The translations under genes were made by a program, and so were the position numbers. The notes below the pieces were generated by a model that was not told the DNA's origin, did no database searches, and saw nothing but the letters and a program-made list of their open reading frames with translations. A stretch of DNA of 64,000 nucleotides from Niveispirillum sp048066115 (GTDB lineage: Bacteria; Pseudomonadota; Alphaproteobacteria; Azospirillales; Azospirillaceae), in contig NZ_JBLTYX010000024.1 of the NCBI RefSeq assembly GCF_048066115.1, forward strand, positions 8,688 through 72,687. Reading direction: 5' to 3'. Of this stretch, positions 27,096 through 37,403 are shown piece by piece (position 1 is the first letter of the stretch; every line of letters begins with the position of its first letter).

Positions 27096-28007
27096 ATGAT
27101 CGAGCTCCGCCACCTGCGTGCTGCTGTTGCCGCCATGGAGCATCGTGGCCTTCGCCGTGCAGCGGAAGCGCTGGGACTTCAACAATCGACCCTCAGCCGC
27201 TCGATCCTTGAACTGGAGAACCATTTGGGTGTCACCTTGTTCGAGCGCTCGAACAAGGGTGTTAAGCCGACACCCGCAGGCCAAGCCTTCCTTCATGCCG
27301 CAACGCAGATGTTGCGGAACATGACGGTGGTCATCGAGGGAGCTCGCAAAGTCGGCAAGGGCCAAGCCGGCCGCCTGACGGTCGGGCTCTGTACCACCTT
27401 TGCCAGCAGCCCGCTGCGGTCGATATTGCTGGAGTTCCTTCATCGCTTTTCCGACATGGAACTGGGGATCAAGGAAGGCAGCCGGCGTCAATTGACGGAA
27501 GGATTGCGGATCTACGAAATCGACATCGCTTTTCTGCTCGGACAGGCGCCAATGGACGATTGCAGCCTGCTGCCCTTATGGACCGAGCAGATCATCGCGG
27601 CATTACCCGAACAGCACCTGCTTGCCGGACGCTCACAGCTTTCCTGGCCGGACCTGAAAGGCGAAACTATTCAGATCAGCCGCCGTGATCCCGGCCCCGA
27701 ACTGCTGGACCTCCTGAAAAGCAAGGTTGTCTCTCCCGGCGATGCTTTGGACATCTGCCAGCAACATACCAGCCTGGAGAGCCTGCTGACACTCGTCGGT
27801 ATGGGTAGAGGCGTCACCCTGCTGACGGAAGCGTATACCGGCTTGCAGATGCCGGGTGTCGTCTACCGGGAGATTCATGATGGCAGAGGGCCGACGCTCA
27901 TCCGGTGCAGCGCCTATTGGAACGAGGCCAATGACAACCCGGTCCGCAAGCGCTTCCTGACACTGCTCAAGGAACGGTATCCACCCTGGAAGCCGAATGG
28001 CGGCTGA
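27096..28007 (+). CDS. LysR-family regulator adjacent to trbI
   Basis: A 303-residue LysR regulator (HTH: LRHLRAAVAAMEHRGLRRAA, QQSTLSRSILELENHLGVTL; effector domain from about residue 90). Features such as SRRDPGPELLDLL and the C-terminal SAYWNEANDNPVRKRFLTLL are those of the LysR genes commonly found beside trbI in alphaproteobacterial ICEs, so I treat it as part of the element. It is convergent with trbI, and the two reading frames overlap by 41 bp at their 3' ends. Target genes unknown; it could control conjugation or a neighbouring cargo gene. Confidence 0.82.
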   Translation: MIELRHLRAAVAAMEHRGLRRAAEALGLQQSTLSRSILELENHLGVTLFERSNKGVKPTPAGQAFLHAATQMLRNMTVVIEGARKVGKGQAGRLTVGLCTTFASSPLRSILLEFLHRFSDMELGIKEGSRRQLTEGLRIYEIDIAFLLGQAPMDDCSLLPLWTEQIIAALPEQHLLAGRSQLSWPDLKGETIQISRRDPGPELLDLLKSKVVSPGDALDICQQHTSLESLLTLVGMGRGVTLLTEAYTGLQMPGVVYREIHDGRGPTLIRCSAYWNEANDNPVRKRFLTLLKERYPPWKPNGG

Positions 28008-29144
28008 TCCTATTCGCAATCAGGGGCTCCAGCACAAGGTCGCGGGTCACCATCACCTTGACCGGAAAGCCCGGCCGGATGGTCAGCGTAGGCTGGATGC
28101 CAAGCTGGCGGCGGACAATCTCCTGGCCGGTCTGGCTGACGGTGTCCTGGCCACCCCGGCGTAGGGCCCGGACGAGAGCGCTTTCCTCATCGTCCGCGCC
28201 GGCTTCGGTGCCGATGCTCAGCAGGGTGGACAGCAGGGCCGCCTTGAACAATCCACCCCAATGATAGTCAGTGTCGTCCCCCAGTCCTGCCTGCCCCTGC
28301 GGATCAGTGCCGGGAAGCCCTTCCAGCAGGAGCGACCGACCGTCCGGCAGGATCAGGCGCGTCCAGGTCAGCAGCAGCCGGCTCTGACCGAAGGCAACCT
28401 GATTGTCATAAAGCCCGACCAGCCGTGCCCCCTGGGGAATGAGCAGGTGGCGGCCCGTCAGGCTGTCATGGACATTCTCGGTCACCTGGGCGGTGACCTG
28501 TCCCGGCAGGTCGGACCGGATACGGGTGATAAGGGCCGCTGGAATGATAGCGCCGGCCTGAAGCAAGTACGGCGATGGGGGATCGGCCAGACGTTCGCGG
28601 CTGACAACCTGCTGGTCGACCGGCGCGTCGAGGAAGGCCTGCTGCCGGTCCGGTGCCTGCGTCGGCGCTGCGCTGCCGCCATCGGAAATGGCTGATGCAG
28701 TCTGCTCCGGCCTCGTTGTCTCTTGGGACCGGCTGTTGCCGCCGACAAACAGCCGGCTCATCCGGGCCGCCTCCTGTTCCTGGATCAACGGCTGCTGCCG
28801 CGGATCAGGCAAAGGCATCGCCGGTGCTCCGTCCGCCTGCACTCCCTGTTGCAGGGCGAGCAACGGCCGGCCCAGGTCGCCTGGCAGCGGCGGACCCAGC
28901 CTGGGAGCGTCACCATAATCACGTGGCAGGCCGGCGATGCCGTCCGCCGTCGCGTGACTGTCGATATTGTGCCGGTTCGGCAGGATTTCCTGACGCCGCT
29001 CGCGCAGCGTCATGACCAGGATGGCGCCCAGTGTAAGCCCGGCCACCAGGGCCGCCAGCACCACCACCCGGCGTGACAGGCGGACGACGCGCGGCGGGGC
29101 CGGCCGCAGCCGGAGGTCCACGGGTTCCATCGGTGCCGCTCCGC

Positions 29145-29148
<4 letters not shown>
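27967..29148 (-). CDS. trbI: Conjugal transfer protein TrbI (VirB10-like)
   Basis: A 393-residue VirB10/TrbI protein spanning the inner membrane and reaching the outer-membrane core of the type IV secretion channel. One N-terminal transmembrane segment (VVLAALVAGLTLGAILVMTL), a proline-rich periplasmic linker, then the conserved C-terminal barrel (LLQAGAIIPAALITRIRSDL, HLLIPQGARLVGLYD, GQSRLLLTWTRLILPDGRS). Last gene of the leftward trb operon, start overlapping trbG stop by four bases. The C-terminal tail after VTRDLVLEP is longer than usual and overlaps the convergent LysR gene. Confidence 0.92.
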
Positions 29149-30124
<976 letters not shown>

Positions 30125-30128
<4 letters not shown>

Positions 30129-30817
30129 GGGGTAAGCTCCTTCGACCAGTTGAAGGCGGTGACATAGATGCCCAAAGGGTTCCGGCGCAGCCGGTCGGCA
30201 TCGCGGGAGGGCTGGATCGTGATGGTGAGGATGGCGGTCCAGCGTTCCGCGGTGGCCAGGGCACCATCGCGGTAATGGCGCTCGGTCCAGGCGACACGGA
30301 AACTGTCGTCCGACGCGCGCAGCACGCTGGCGATGTCGATGGCGACCTGCTGGGTGCCGACACGGCCGAACGGGTCGTCGGCGCGGGCATGGTCGTTGAG
30401 GGCGGCGGCCCCGCGGTCGCTGGTAAAGTCATAGGCGCGCAGCCAGTTCTGCCGCAGCACCACGGCATCGGCCGGCAGCGACCGCACCTGTTCGATGAAG
30501 CGGGCCAGGTGCCAGGCAACCTGGGCGTCGGTGGGGCGATAGTCGGCGACGGCCGGCCCCACAGCCTGGGCGGCGCCCTGGCCATCCACCTGCACCACCC
30601 AGGGGATGATGGTGCCGCGCGAGACCTGCCAGACCAGCGCACCCGCCAGCCCCATGGCGAGGCCCAGGCAGCCGAAGGCCATCAGCCGCCAGTTGCGGGC
30701 CTGCACGCGGGCGGCGCCGATGCGCTCGTCCCAGACCTGGGCTGCCCGCTGATAGGGTGTTTCCGGCTGCGGAGTGCGGCCGTAATGCGGACTGGCACGG
30801 CGGAACGGGTTCATCAT
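30125..30817 (-). CDS. trbF: Conjugal transfer protein TrbF (VirB8-like)
   Basis: A 230-residue VirB8-like inner-membrane assembly factor: short cytoplasmic N-terminus, one transmembrane helix (MAFGCLGLAMGLAGALVWQV), then a periplasmic NTF2-like domain (QVAWHLARFIEQVRSLPADA, VAWTERHYRDGALATAERW). It nucleates the type IV secretion channel. Four-base overlaps on both sides with trbL and trbG. Confidence 0.92.
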
Positions 30818-32079
30818 CTGTCATCCTGCTGAAGGGGAACCGAGGCCGAGCCGCCGCCGCCATCACCGGAGGCGACGCTGTGCGCGGCCAGTGACGCCCC
30901 ATGCGCCATGGTCTGCCGGTGCTTCATGGCCTGCGCCCAGGCGGGCGGGCCGGGTTCGGCAGGCACGGAAGAGGACGCCGGCGCGGTGCCGCCGCCAGCC
31001 CGGAAGCTATCCCGCATGGCCGCACCGGCCCTGGTCGCCGCCTGGCGCAGCGGTGATGTGGCGGCGGCGGCACCGGCCTTGCCGACCCCGGCCACGCCAC
31101 CCTGCCGGTAGGCCGCCTGAGCGCCACCGGCGAGACGGGCGCCGCCTTGGGCCATGGCGCCGACGGCGCGGCCCGCACCCGCCACAGCCCCCAGCCCGGC
31201 ACCGGCGCCCATGACGGCGGCAGCACCCAGGCCACCGGCGGCCAGGCCGGTACCGACGGCGGCCCCGGCCCCGAGTTGCGGCGCCCCGGACACCAGGCCG
31301 GTGGCGATGCCCGGCCCGAAGATGCCCAGCCCGAACAGAGACAGGGCGGCCAGCACCATGGACATGGCCTCGCCGATGGTCGGCTGCCGGCCGGCGAAAT
31401 CGACGGCGAATTCCCCGAACAGGCCGGAGCCGATGCCGACGATGACGGCCAGGACCAGCACCTTGACGCCGCAGGCGACGATATTGCCCAGCACCTTCTC
31501 GGCCAGGAAGGCCGTACGGCCGAACAGCGCGAAGGGGATCAGCACGAATCCCGCCAGCGTCGTCAGCTTGAACTCGATCAGCGTCACGAAGAGCTGGATG
31601 GCCAGCAGGAAGAACGCCGCCACCACCAGCAGCCAGGCCAGCATCAGCACGATGATCAGCACGAAATTCTCGAAGAAGCTGCCGAAGCCCATCAGGGCCT
31701 CGGCCCCGTCCAGCAATGGCTGCGCCGCCGTCAGCCCGGCATGGGCCAGCCTTCCCGGTTGCAGAAAATTTGCCGCGTCCAGGGTGGAGCCGCCGGCCTT
31801 CAGGCCCAGGCCCGCAAAGCTGTCGAACAGGATGCGGGCCAGCTGGTTGAAATTGCCGATCAGGAAGGCGAAGAAGCCGATGGAAAGCGTCTTGCGTACC
31901 AGCCGGTGCAGGATGTCCTCGTCTGCCCCCCAGGCCCAGAACAGCCCGGCCAGGGTCAGATCGAGGACGATCAGCGCCGAGCTGAGATAGGCGACCTCCC
32001 CGCCCAGCAGGCCGAAGCCGCTGTCGATATAGCGGGTGAAGACGGCCAGGAAATGGTCGATGATGCCGGTATTGTTCAT
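30814..32079 (-). CDS. trbL: Conjugal transfer protein TrbL (VirB6-like)
   Basis: A 421-residue polytopic membrane protein. It carries several transmembrane segments between residues ~20 and 260 (for example YLSSALIVLDLTLAGLFWAW, FVLIIVLMLAWLLVVAAFFL, ACGVKVLVLAVIVGIGSGLF) and a long Ala/Gly-rich low-complexity C-terminus with a hydrophilic end. VirB6/TrbL forms the inner-membrane DNA passage. It is overlapped by four bases by the trbK-like gene upstream. Confidence 0.9.
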   Translation of the reverse strand: MNNTGIIDHFLAVFTRYIDSGFGLLGGEVAYLSSALIVLDLTLAGLFWAWGADEDILHRLVRKTLSIGFFAFLIGNFNQLARILFDSFAGLGLKAGGSTLDAANFLQPGRLAHAGLTAAQPLLDGAEALMGFGSFFENFVLIIVLMLAWLLVVAAFFLLAIQLFVTLIEFKLTTLAGFVLIPFALFGRTAFLAEKVLGNIVACGVKVLVLAVIVGIGSGLFGEFAVDFAGRQPTIGEAMSMVLAALSLFGLGIFGPGIATGLVSGAPQLGAGAAVGTGLAAGGLGAAAVMGAGAGLGAVAGAGRAVGAMAQGGARLAGGAQAAYRQGGVAGVGKAGAAAATSPLRQAATRAGAAMRDSFRAGGGTAPASSSVPAEPGPPAWAQAMKHRQTMAHGASLAAHSVASGDGGGGSASVPLQQDDR

Positions 32080-32336
32080 GGCGCATCACCCCGGCCCATG
32101 AACTGCCGCCGCATCTCCGCCCAGGTGGCCCGGCAGCCCTCATCCTCTGCCGCCGCCAGCCCCAATTCGCGGCAGCGCCGCAACTCGGCATGCAGGACCG
32201 CGACCTCCGGCGCCACGAGCGTTGCTGTCGGTGGCGGCGGTTCCGGCCGCCGGGCCAGCAGGCCTGCCCCGACCGCGCCCAGCATCAGCAGGGCCGTGGA
32301 CAGGCAGAGCAAGGCGACGATCCTGGTCCCGCGCAT
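32076..32336 (-). CDS. trbK: TrbK-like entry-exclusion protein
   Basis: An 86-residue protein with one N-terminal hydrophobic segment (IVALLCLSTALLMLGAVGAG L) and a short C-terminal part holding two cysteines (RRCRELG, EGCRATW). Position between trbJ and trbL and the C...C pattern match the alternative TrbK entry-exclusion proteins of alphaproteobacterial ICEs, which block redundant transfer into cells that already hold the element. ATG at 32336 has GGGAGG five bases upstream; an ATG at 32351, overlapping the trbJ stop, is the alternative. Confidence 0.72.
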   Translation of the reverse strand: MRGTRIVALLCLSTALLMLGAVGAGLLARRPEPPPPTATLVAPEVAVLHAELRRCRELGLAAAEDEGCRATWAEMRRQFMGRGDAP

Positions 32337-32347
32337 CCTGGCCTCCC

Positions 32348-33073
32348 TCATTCGGTGAACATGCGGACGGGCTGGGGCTGATAGGGTTCGATCTGCCGGA
32401 AGCGCCGATACTGTTCCCGTGCCTGGAGCGCGTCGCTCGCCAGCCGGGCCTGCGCCAGGGCGTCGGCCCGCGCATCGGCCGCCAGCAGGGCCGTGAGGTC
32501 GGCCAGCTGCTGCGACTGCACGGCTAGCAGCTGGTTACCAGCCTGCGCCGCCTGCAGGCCGCCGATGGCCGACTGGCTGGCATCGACCAAGGTGCTGGTG
32601 CGGGCCTGCACGGTCGCCAGGTTCTCCACGGCACCGGCCCCGACAGTCAGGGACTGGCGGTATCCGGTCAGCGACAGGTCCCAGCGGTGACGGGCATCGG
32701 CCAGCAGCTGCGCATCCGGCAGGGCCGGATCGATGCGGTCGGGATAGGTTTCCGCGAATTGCTGCTCCAGCGTCTCGACATTGTAGGCGATGCCGTTGGC
32801 GCGGTGCAGCAGCCCCTGGATGCGGGCGAAGGTGCCGTCAATGTCGGTTTGCAGCGACAGCGGCAGGCCGGCCAGATGCCGGGACTGGTTCAGCAGCATC
32901 TGCGCCTGGTTGCGCAGCGCTGCCACCTGGTTGTGGATCTGTTCCAGGGCACGGGCCGCCTGCAACAGGTTCTGGGCATGGTTGCTGGGGTCGTAGACGG
33001 TGAGGCCGGATGCCTTCGCGCCCAGCGCCAGCGAGACGGCAGCGGCGGCCAGCCAGCGGTGACAAACTCTCAT
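32348..33073 (-). CDS. trbJ: Conjugal transfer protein TrbJ (VirB5-like)
   Basis: A 241-residue secreted VirB5-like protein. A signal peptide (RWLAAAAVSLALGAKASG) is followed by LTVYDPSNHAQNLLQAARAL, the usual TrbJ mature start, and a largely helical body. It is a minor pilus-tip component. The start at 33073 (ATGA overlap with the trbE stop) is chosen; the longer frame to 33514 is out-of-frame coding of trbE. Confidence 0.9.
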   Translation of the reverse strand: MRVCHRWLAAAAVSLALGAKASGLTVYDPSNHAQNLLQAARALEQIHNQVAALRNQAQMLLNQSRHLAGLPLSLQTDIDGTFARIQGLLHRANGIAYNVETLEQQFAETYPDRIDPALPDAQLLADARHRWDLSLTGYRQSLTVGAGAVENLATVQARTSTLVDASQSAIGGLQAAQAGNQLLAVQSQQLADLTALLAADARADALAQARLASDALQAREQYRRFRQIEPYQPQPVRMFTE

Positions 33074-35490
33074 GATGCGTCCTCCCCATCGGCCAGCAGG
33101 TCGGCGGCCCAGCCGAGACCACGCCGGCGCAGCCAGGCCGCCGCGAAACCGGCCTTGTCCTGACGGGCCAGCGTCTCGGTGATGGCCGCCTGGTCGGTCC
33201 TGGACGAGACCGCCGTGAAGGCCAGGGCCACCTCGCCCAGCGCCAGCTCGAACAGCCGGTTGCCCCGGGGCGACTGGCAGTAATAATCCCGCTTGGGCGT
33301 GGCCTCGGCGATGATGCCGACCTGCCGGGTGTTCAGCCCGAAACGGCGATAGATGCCGGCGACCTGCGGCTCCAGCGCCCGCTCGTTGGGCAGGAACAGC
33401 CGTGTCGGGCAGCTTTCGATCAGCACCGGCGCGATGGGACTGCGCTCGATATCGGCCAGGGACTGCGTGGCGAAGATCACGGCGGCATTCTTCTTGCGCA
33501 GGGTCTTCAGCCATTCGCGCAACTGGCGGGCGAAGCCTTCCTCCTCTAGCACCAGCCAGCCCTCATCGATGATCAGCAGGGTCGGACGCCCGTCCAGCCG
33601 GGCCTCGATGCGGTGGAACAGATAGGTCAGCACCGGCAGGGCGGCGGACGTGCCGATCAGCCCCTCGGTCTCGAAGGCCTGGACATCGGCGATGCCCGGA
33701 TGCTCGGCCTCGGCATCCAGCAGCCGGCCATGGGCGCCACCCAGGCAATAGGGGCGCAGCGCCTGCTTCAGCGGTGCCGATTGCAGGAGGGCCGCCAGCC
33801 CGGTCAGGGTCCGCTGTGCCGGCGGCGCCGAGGCCAGCGAGGCCAGGGCCGACCAGACATACTCGCGCGCGGCGGGATCGACAGCGATGCCTTCCTGACG
33901 CAGAATCTGCTCAATCCAGCCGGCGGCCCAGGCCCGTTCTGCCGCCTCGTCGATCCGGGGCAGCGGTTGCAGGGACAGCGCGGCCTCCTCCGACAGCCGG
34001 CCACCGAGATCGTGCCAGTCGCCGCCCATGGCCAGGGTGGCGGCGCGGATCGAGCCGCCGAAATCGAAGGCGAATATCTGCGCTCCCGGATAGCGACGGA
34101 ACTGCATGGCCATCAACGCCAGCAGCACCGACTTGCCGGCCCCTGTCGGACCCACCAGCAGCAGATGGCCGACATCACCAACATGCAGCACGAAGCGGAA
34201 GGGCGTGGCGCCGTCGGTGCGGGCCAGGAACAAGGGTGGTCCGTCCAGGTGCCCATCCCGCGCCGGCCCGGCCCAGACCGCCGACAGCGGGATGATGTGG
34301 GCGAGGTTCAGGGTGGAGAGCGGTGGCTGGCGGACATTGGCATAGGCCTGGCCCGGCAGGCTGCCGAGCCAGGCCTCCACCGCGTTCATCCGTTCCCGGA
34401 TGCAGGTGAAGTCGCGGGCCTGGATGGCCTTCTCCACCAGCCGCAGCTTCTCGTCGGCGGCAGCGGCATCGGTATCCCAGACGGTGACCGTGGCCGTGAC
34501 ATAGGCTTGCTCCGCCTCGCCCGATCCCAGTTCCTGGAGGGCGGCATCGGCGTCCAGGGCCTTGTTCTGGGCATCGCTGTCCAGCAGCACCGACGCCTCG
34601 CTGGTCATCACCTCCTTCAGGATGGCGGCAAGGCTCTTGCGCTTGGCGAACCATTGCCGGCGGATGCGGGTCAGCAGCCGTGTGGCCTCAACACGGTCCA
34701 GCAGGATGGCGCGGGTCGACCAGCGACAGGGAAAGGCCAACCGGTTCAGGTCATCGAGGATGCCGGGAAAGGTCGCGGTCGGGAAACCCATAACAGTCAG
34801 CACCCGCAGATGCGCCGCTCCCAATCTTGGTTCCAGCCCACCCGTCAGCGGCTCGTCGGCCAGCAGGGCGTCCAGGTGCATCGGCACCTCCGGCACCCGT
34901 ACCTGCTGGCGGCGAGTGGAGATGCAGGCGTGGAGATAGGTCAACGTCCCGGCATCATCCAGCCACGCGGCCTCTTCCATGAAGCTCTCGACCAGCTTCA
35001 GCAGCCGGTCGGTGTGGTCAATGAACAGGTCCAGCATCGCCCGTGGATCGGCACCCCGCCGTTCGCGCCCCTCATAGAGCCAGGATTCCGCCCGGGTCGT
35101 CTGCTCCGCTGGCGGCAGCCACAGCAGGGTCAGGAAACAGGCGCTCTCGAAATGATCGCCGGCCTGTTCGAAGAGGGCACGGCGCTCCGCCTCGACCAGC
35201 GCCGAGGCCGGGTCGGGAAAGCGGCTCTCCGGATAGGCCTCCACCGGCTGCCGCGCCGCCTCGACGAAGAGGGCCCAGCCCGATCCCAGCCGGCGCAGCG
35301 CATTGTTCAGCCGGGCGCTGGCGGCAACCAGCTCGGCCGGCTCGGCGCTGTCCAGGTCCGGGCCGCGGAAGCGGGCCGTGCGCTGGAAACTGCCATCCTT
35401 GTTCAGCACCACGCCGGGAGCCACCAGGGCGGCCCAGGGCAGGTAGTCGACCAGGGCGGTAGCGCGGGTGCGGTATTCGGCGAGGTGCAT
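33070..35490 (-). CDS. trbE: Conjugal transfer ATPase TrbE (VirB4-like)
   Basis: An 806-residue VirB4 ATPase that powers pilus assembly and substrate passage. Walker A is LLLVGPTGAGKSVLLALMAM and Walker B is PTLLIIDEGWLVLEEEGFAR; FATQSLADIERSPIAPVLIE is the conserved downstream VirB4 segment. Three ATGs in a row occur (35496, 35493, 35490); the third is chosen because GGGGG lies eight bases upstream. The upstream part of the open frame overlaps trbD and is not coding. Confidence 0.92.
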   Translation of the reverse strand: MHLAEYRTRATALVDYLPWAALVAPGVVLNKDGSFQRTARFRGPDLDSAEPAELVAASARLNNALRRLGSGWALFVEAARQPVEAYPESRFPDPASALVEAERRALFEQAGDHFESACFLTLLWLPPAEQTTRAESWLYEGRERRGADPRAMLDLFIDHTDRLLKLVESFMEEAAWLDDAGTLTYLHACISTRRQQVRVPEVPMHLDALLADEPLTGGLEPRLGAAHLRVLTVMGFPTATFPGILDDLNRLAFPCRWSTRAILLDRVEATRLLTRIRRQWFAKRKSLAAILKEVMTSEASVLLDSDAQNKALDADAALQELGSGEAEQAYVTATVTVWDTDAAAADEKLRLVEKAIQARDFTCIRERMNAVEAWLGSLPGQAYANVRQPPLSTLNLAHIIPLSAVWAGPARDGHLDGPPLFLARTDGATPFRFVLHVGDVGHLLLVGPTGAGKSVLLALMAMQFRRYPGAQIFAFDFGGSIRAATLAMGGDWHDLGGRLSEEAALSLQPLPRIDEAAERAWAAGWIEQILRQEGIAVDPAAREYVWSALASLASAPPAQRTLTGLAALLQSAPLKQALRPYCLGGAHGRLLDAEAEHPGIADVQAFETEGLIGTSAALPVLTYLFHRIEARLDGRPTLLIIDEGWLVLEEEGFARQLREWLKTLRKKNAAVIFATQSLADIERSPIAPVLIESCPTRLFLPNERALEPQVAGIYRRFGLNTRQVGIIAEATPKRDYYCQSPRGNRLFELALGEVALAFTAVSSRTDQAAITETLARQDKAGFAAAWLRRRGLGWAADLLADGEDAS

Positions 35491-35503
35491 CATCATCGCC
35501 CCC

Positions 35504-35767
35504 TCACGCTCGGAACCAGGGTGGCAGCCGCAGGTGCCGGCGGGCGACCTCCATGAACTGCGCGTCATGCCGGCAGGCCCAGGCGGCAAGGGCATGACCC
35601 AGCAGCCAGAGCAGCAGCCCCACCAGCCACAGCCGCAGGCCGAGTCCGACGGCGGCCGCCAGCGTGCCATTGGCGATGGCCACGGCGCGCGGGACGCCGG
35701 CCAGCAGGATCGGCTCGGTCAGCGCCCGATGCACAGGCGCGTAGAAGCCGGGCACGGGTTCCTCCAT
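35504..35767 (-). CDS. trbD: Conjugal transfer protein TrbD (VirB3-like)
   Basis: An 87-residue VirB3-like inner-membrane protein: PGFYAPVHRALTEPILLAGV is the signature N-terminus, then two hydrophobic stretches (VAIANGTLAAAVGLGLRLWL, VGLLLWLLGHALAAWA) and the conserved end HDAQFMEVARRHL. Its ATG overlaps the trbC stop by one base. Confidence 0.9.
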   Translation of the reverse strand: MEEPVPGFYAPVHRALTEPILLAGVPRAVAIANGTLAAAVGLGLRLWLVGLLLWLLGHALAAWACRHDAQFMEVARRHLRLPPWFRA

Positions 35768-36099
35768 CAGACCAGCGCCCCGCCCGCGAAGGAGAAGAAG
35801 GACAGGAAGAAGCTGGAGGCGGCGAAGGCGATGGAGAGCCCGAAGACGATCTGCACCAGCCGCCGGAAGCCGCCCGACGTGTCGCCGAAGGCCAGGGTCA
35901 GGCCCGTGGTGATAATGATGATGACGGCGATGATCTTGGCGACCGGCCCTTCGATGGACAGCAGCACCGATTGCAGCGGCGCCTCCCACGGCATGGAGGA
36001 ACCGGCCGCCTGTGCCGGCAGGGCCGCCAGCAGCGTGACGCCGGCCATCCCGGCCGCCAGTAAGGACTGGCGCAACGAAGCGAAGATGCAACGGATCAT
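35767..36099 (-). CDS. trbC: Conjugal transfer pilin TrbC (VirB2-like)
   Basis: A 110-residue VirB2/TrbC propilin with a long signal peptide ending near LPAQAAG, then two hydrophobic helices (VAKIIAVIIIITTGLTLAFG and IVFGLSIAFAASSFFLSFFS) separated by a short polar loop, as in conjugative pilins. Overlaps trbB by four bases. Confidence 0.9.
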   Translation of the reverse strand: MIRCIFASLRQSLLAAGMAGVTLLAALPAQAAGSSMPWEAPLQSVLLSIEGPVAKIIAVIIIITTGLTLAFGDTSGGFRRLVQIVFGLSIAFAASSFFLSFFSFAGGALV

Positions 36100-37076
36100 G
36101 ATCCTTCTCCCGGATTGGCGGTGACGGCATCGACGAGGACATATTCACCGCTGGCAGACAGGCCACGGACCTCCCGCAGTTCGACCAGCCGGCGTGCCGT
36201 TCCCCGGCCGGCCAGGACGGCGATCAGGTCGATGGTCTCGGCGACCAGTGCCCTGGGGACGGTGACGGTGGCTTCCTGGATAAGCTGCTCCAGGCGCCGC
36301 AGCACGCCCAGGGCCGACCCGGCATGCAGCGTGCCGATGCCGCCCGGATGCCCGGTGCCCCAGGCCTTGACCAGGTCGAGCGCCTCGCCGCCGCGAACCT
36401 CGCCAATGAGGATGCGATCCGGCCGCAACCGCAGCGCCGTCCGCACCAGATCCGCCAGCGCGGCCACGCCGTCGCGCGTGCGTAGGGCCACGAAGTTGGG
36501 CACGGCACAGCGCAGTTCGCGGGTATCCTCGATCAGGATGATGCGCTCACCGCCCAGCACCTCCTCGGCCAGCAATGCGTTGACCAGGGTGGTCTTGCCG
36601 GTCGAGGTGCCGCCTGCGACCAGGATGTTCCGGCGCAAAGCTATAGATTGGCGCAAGACGTCAGCCTGCGCCGCTGACAGGACGCCGGCCGCGACATAGT
36701 CATTGAGCCGGAACAGCGCAACCGCCGGCTTACGGATGGCGAAGGTGGGTGCGGCCACCAGCGGCGGCAGCAGCCCTTCGAAGCGCTCCCCGGTGCCCGG
36801 CAGTTCGGCCGACAGGCGCGGCTGTTCGGCATGAACCTCCATCCCGACATGGTGGGCGACCAGCCGGATGATTCGCTCGCCGTCAACTGCGGACAGTTCG
36901 GAGTCTGTATCGATCAACCCGTCACCCAGCCGGTCCAGCCACAGTCGACCATCCGGGTTCAGCATCACCTCGACGACAGCGGCGTCCTCCAACCAACCCG
37001 CGACGCCGGATCCAAACGCTGTATGCAGCATGTGGACGCTACGTGGCTTCGCATTGGAGGGAGTAGCAGCAAGCAT
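36096..37076 (-). CDS. trbB: Conjugal transfer ATPase TrbB (VirB11-like)
   Basis: A 326-residue hexameric traffic ATPase. Walker A is ILVAGGTSTGKTTLVNALLA, the Asp box IILIEDTREL, and the Walker B/His-box region ILIGEVRGGEALDLVKAWGT then GHPGGIGTLHAG. First gene of the trb operon as it stands now. In related elements trbB follows the traG/copG genes directly; here a four-gene cassette on the opposite strand separates them, so the trb operon needs its own promoter, probably within 37077-37403. Confidence 0.92.
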   Translation of the reverse strand: MLAATPSNAKPRSVHMLHTAFGSGVAGWLEDAAVVEVMLNPDGRLWLDRLGDGLIDTDSELSAVDGERIIRLVAHHVGMEVHAEQPRLSAELPGTGERFEGLLPPLVAAPTFAIRKPAVALFRLNDYVAAGVLSAAQADVLRQSIALRRNILVAGGTSTGKTTLVNALLAEEVLGGERIILIEDTRELRCAVPNFVALRTRDGVAALADLVRTALRLRPDRILIGEVRGGEALDLVKAWGTGHPGGIGTLHAGSALGVLRRLEQLIQEATVTVPRALVAETIDLIAVLAGRGTARRLVELREVRGLSASGEYVLVDAVTANPGEGS

Positions 37077-37403
37077 TTCGATCCCCGGCTACAAGCTAGC
37101 CGCACGGCGCGGCCGCGCAGGGGGTCATTAGGAAATACACACGCTCACCGGACGCAACTGGCTGGAAGGGAGCGTAGGACAACGGCGTGGAATTACAGGA
37201 GAACGGTGGTCCGATCCTAATGCGAAACGATCGCGTGGGCCGCTGCGGCCACTGATGGTTCCTGGATCGAAGCGTGGATTGTTCGAATTTGGGGAGTCCA
37301 ACGATCTTGGCACGGTCCATAGGCCTCATAGGCTACCGCTTCCATTAAACAAGTTACTGGATTAAGAAGATGAGCGGTCTAAGGGAGAGGGTGACATCAT
37401 CAG
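37077..37403. other. Divergent intergenic region between trbB and the GHKL-REC-HNH-methylase cassette
   Basis: 327 bp without a gene. It changes from GC-rich near trbB to A+T-richer towards the cassette and must hold the cassette promoter and a promoter for trb genes. CCGCGCAGGGGGTCATTAGG at 37112-37131 lies near the compositional change. No clear operator repeat seen. Confidence 0.5.
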
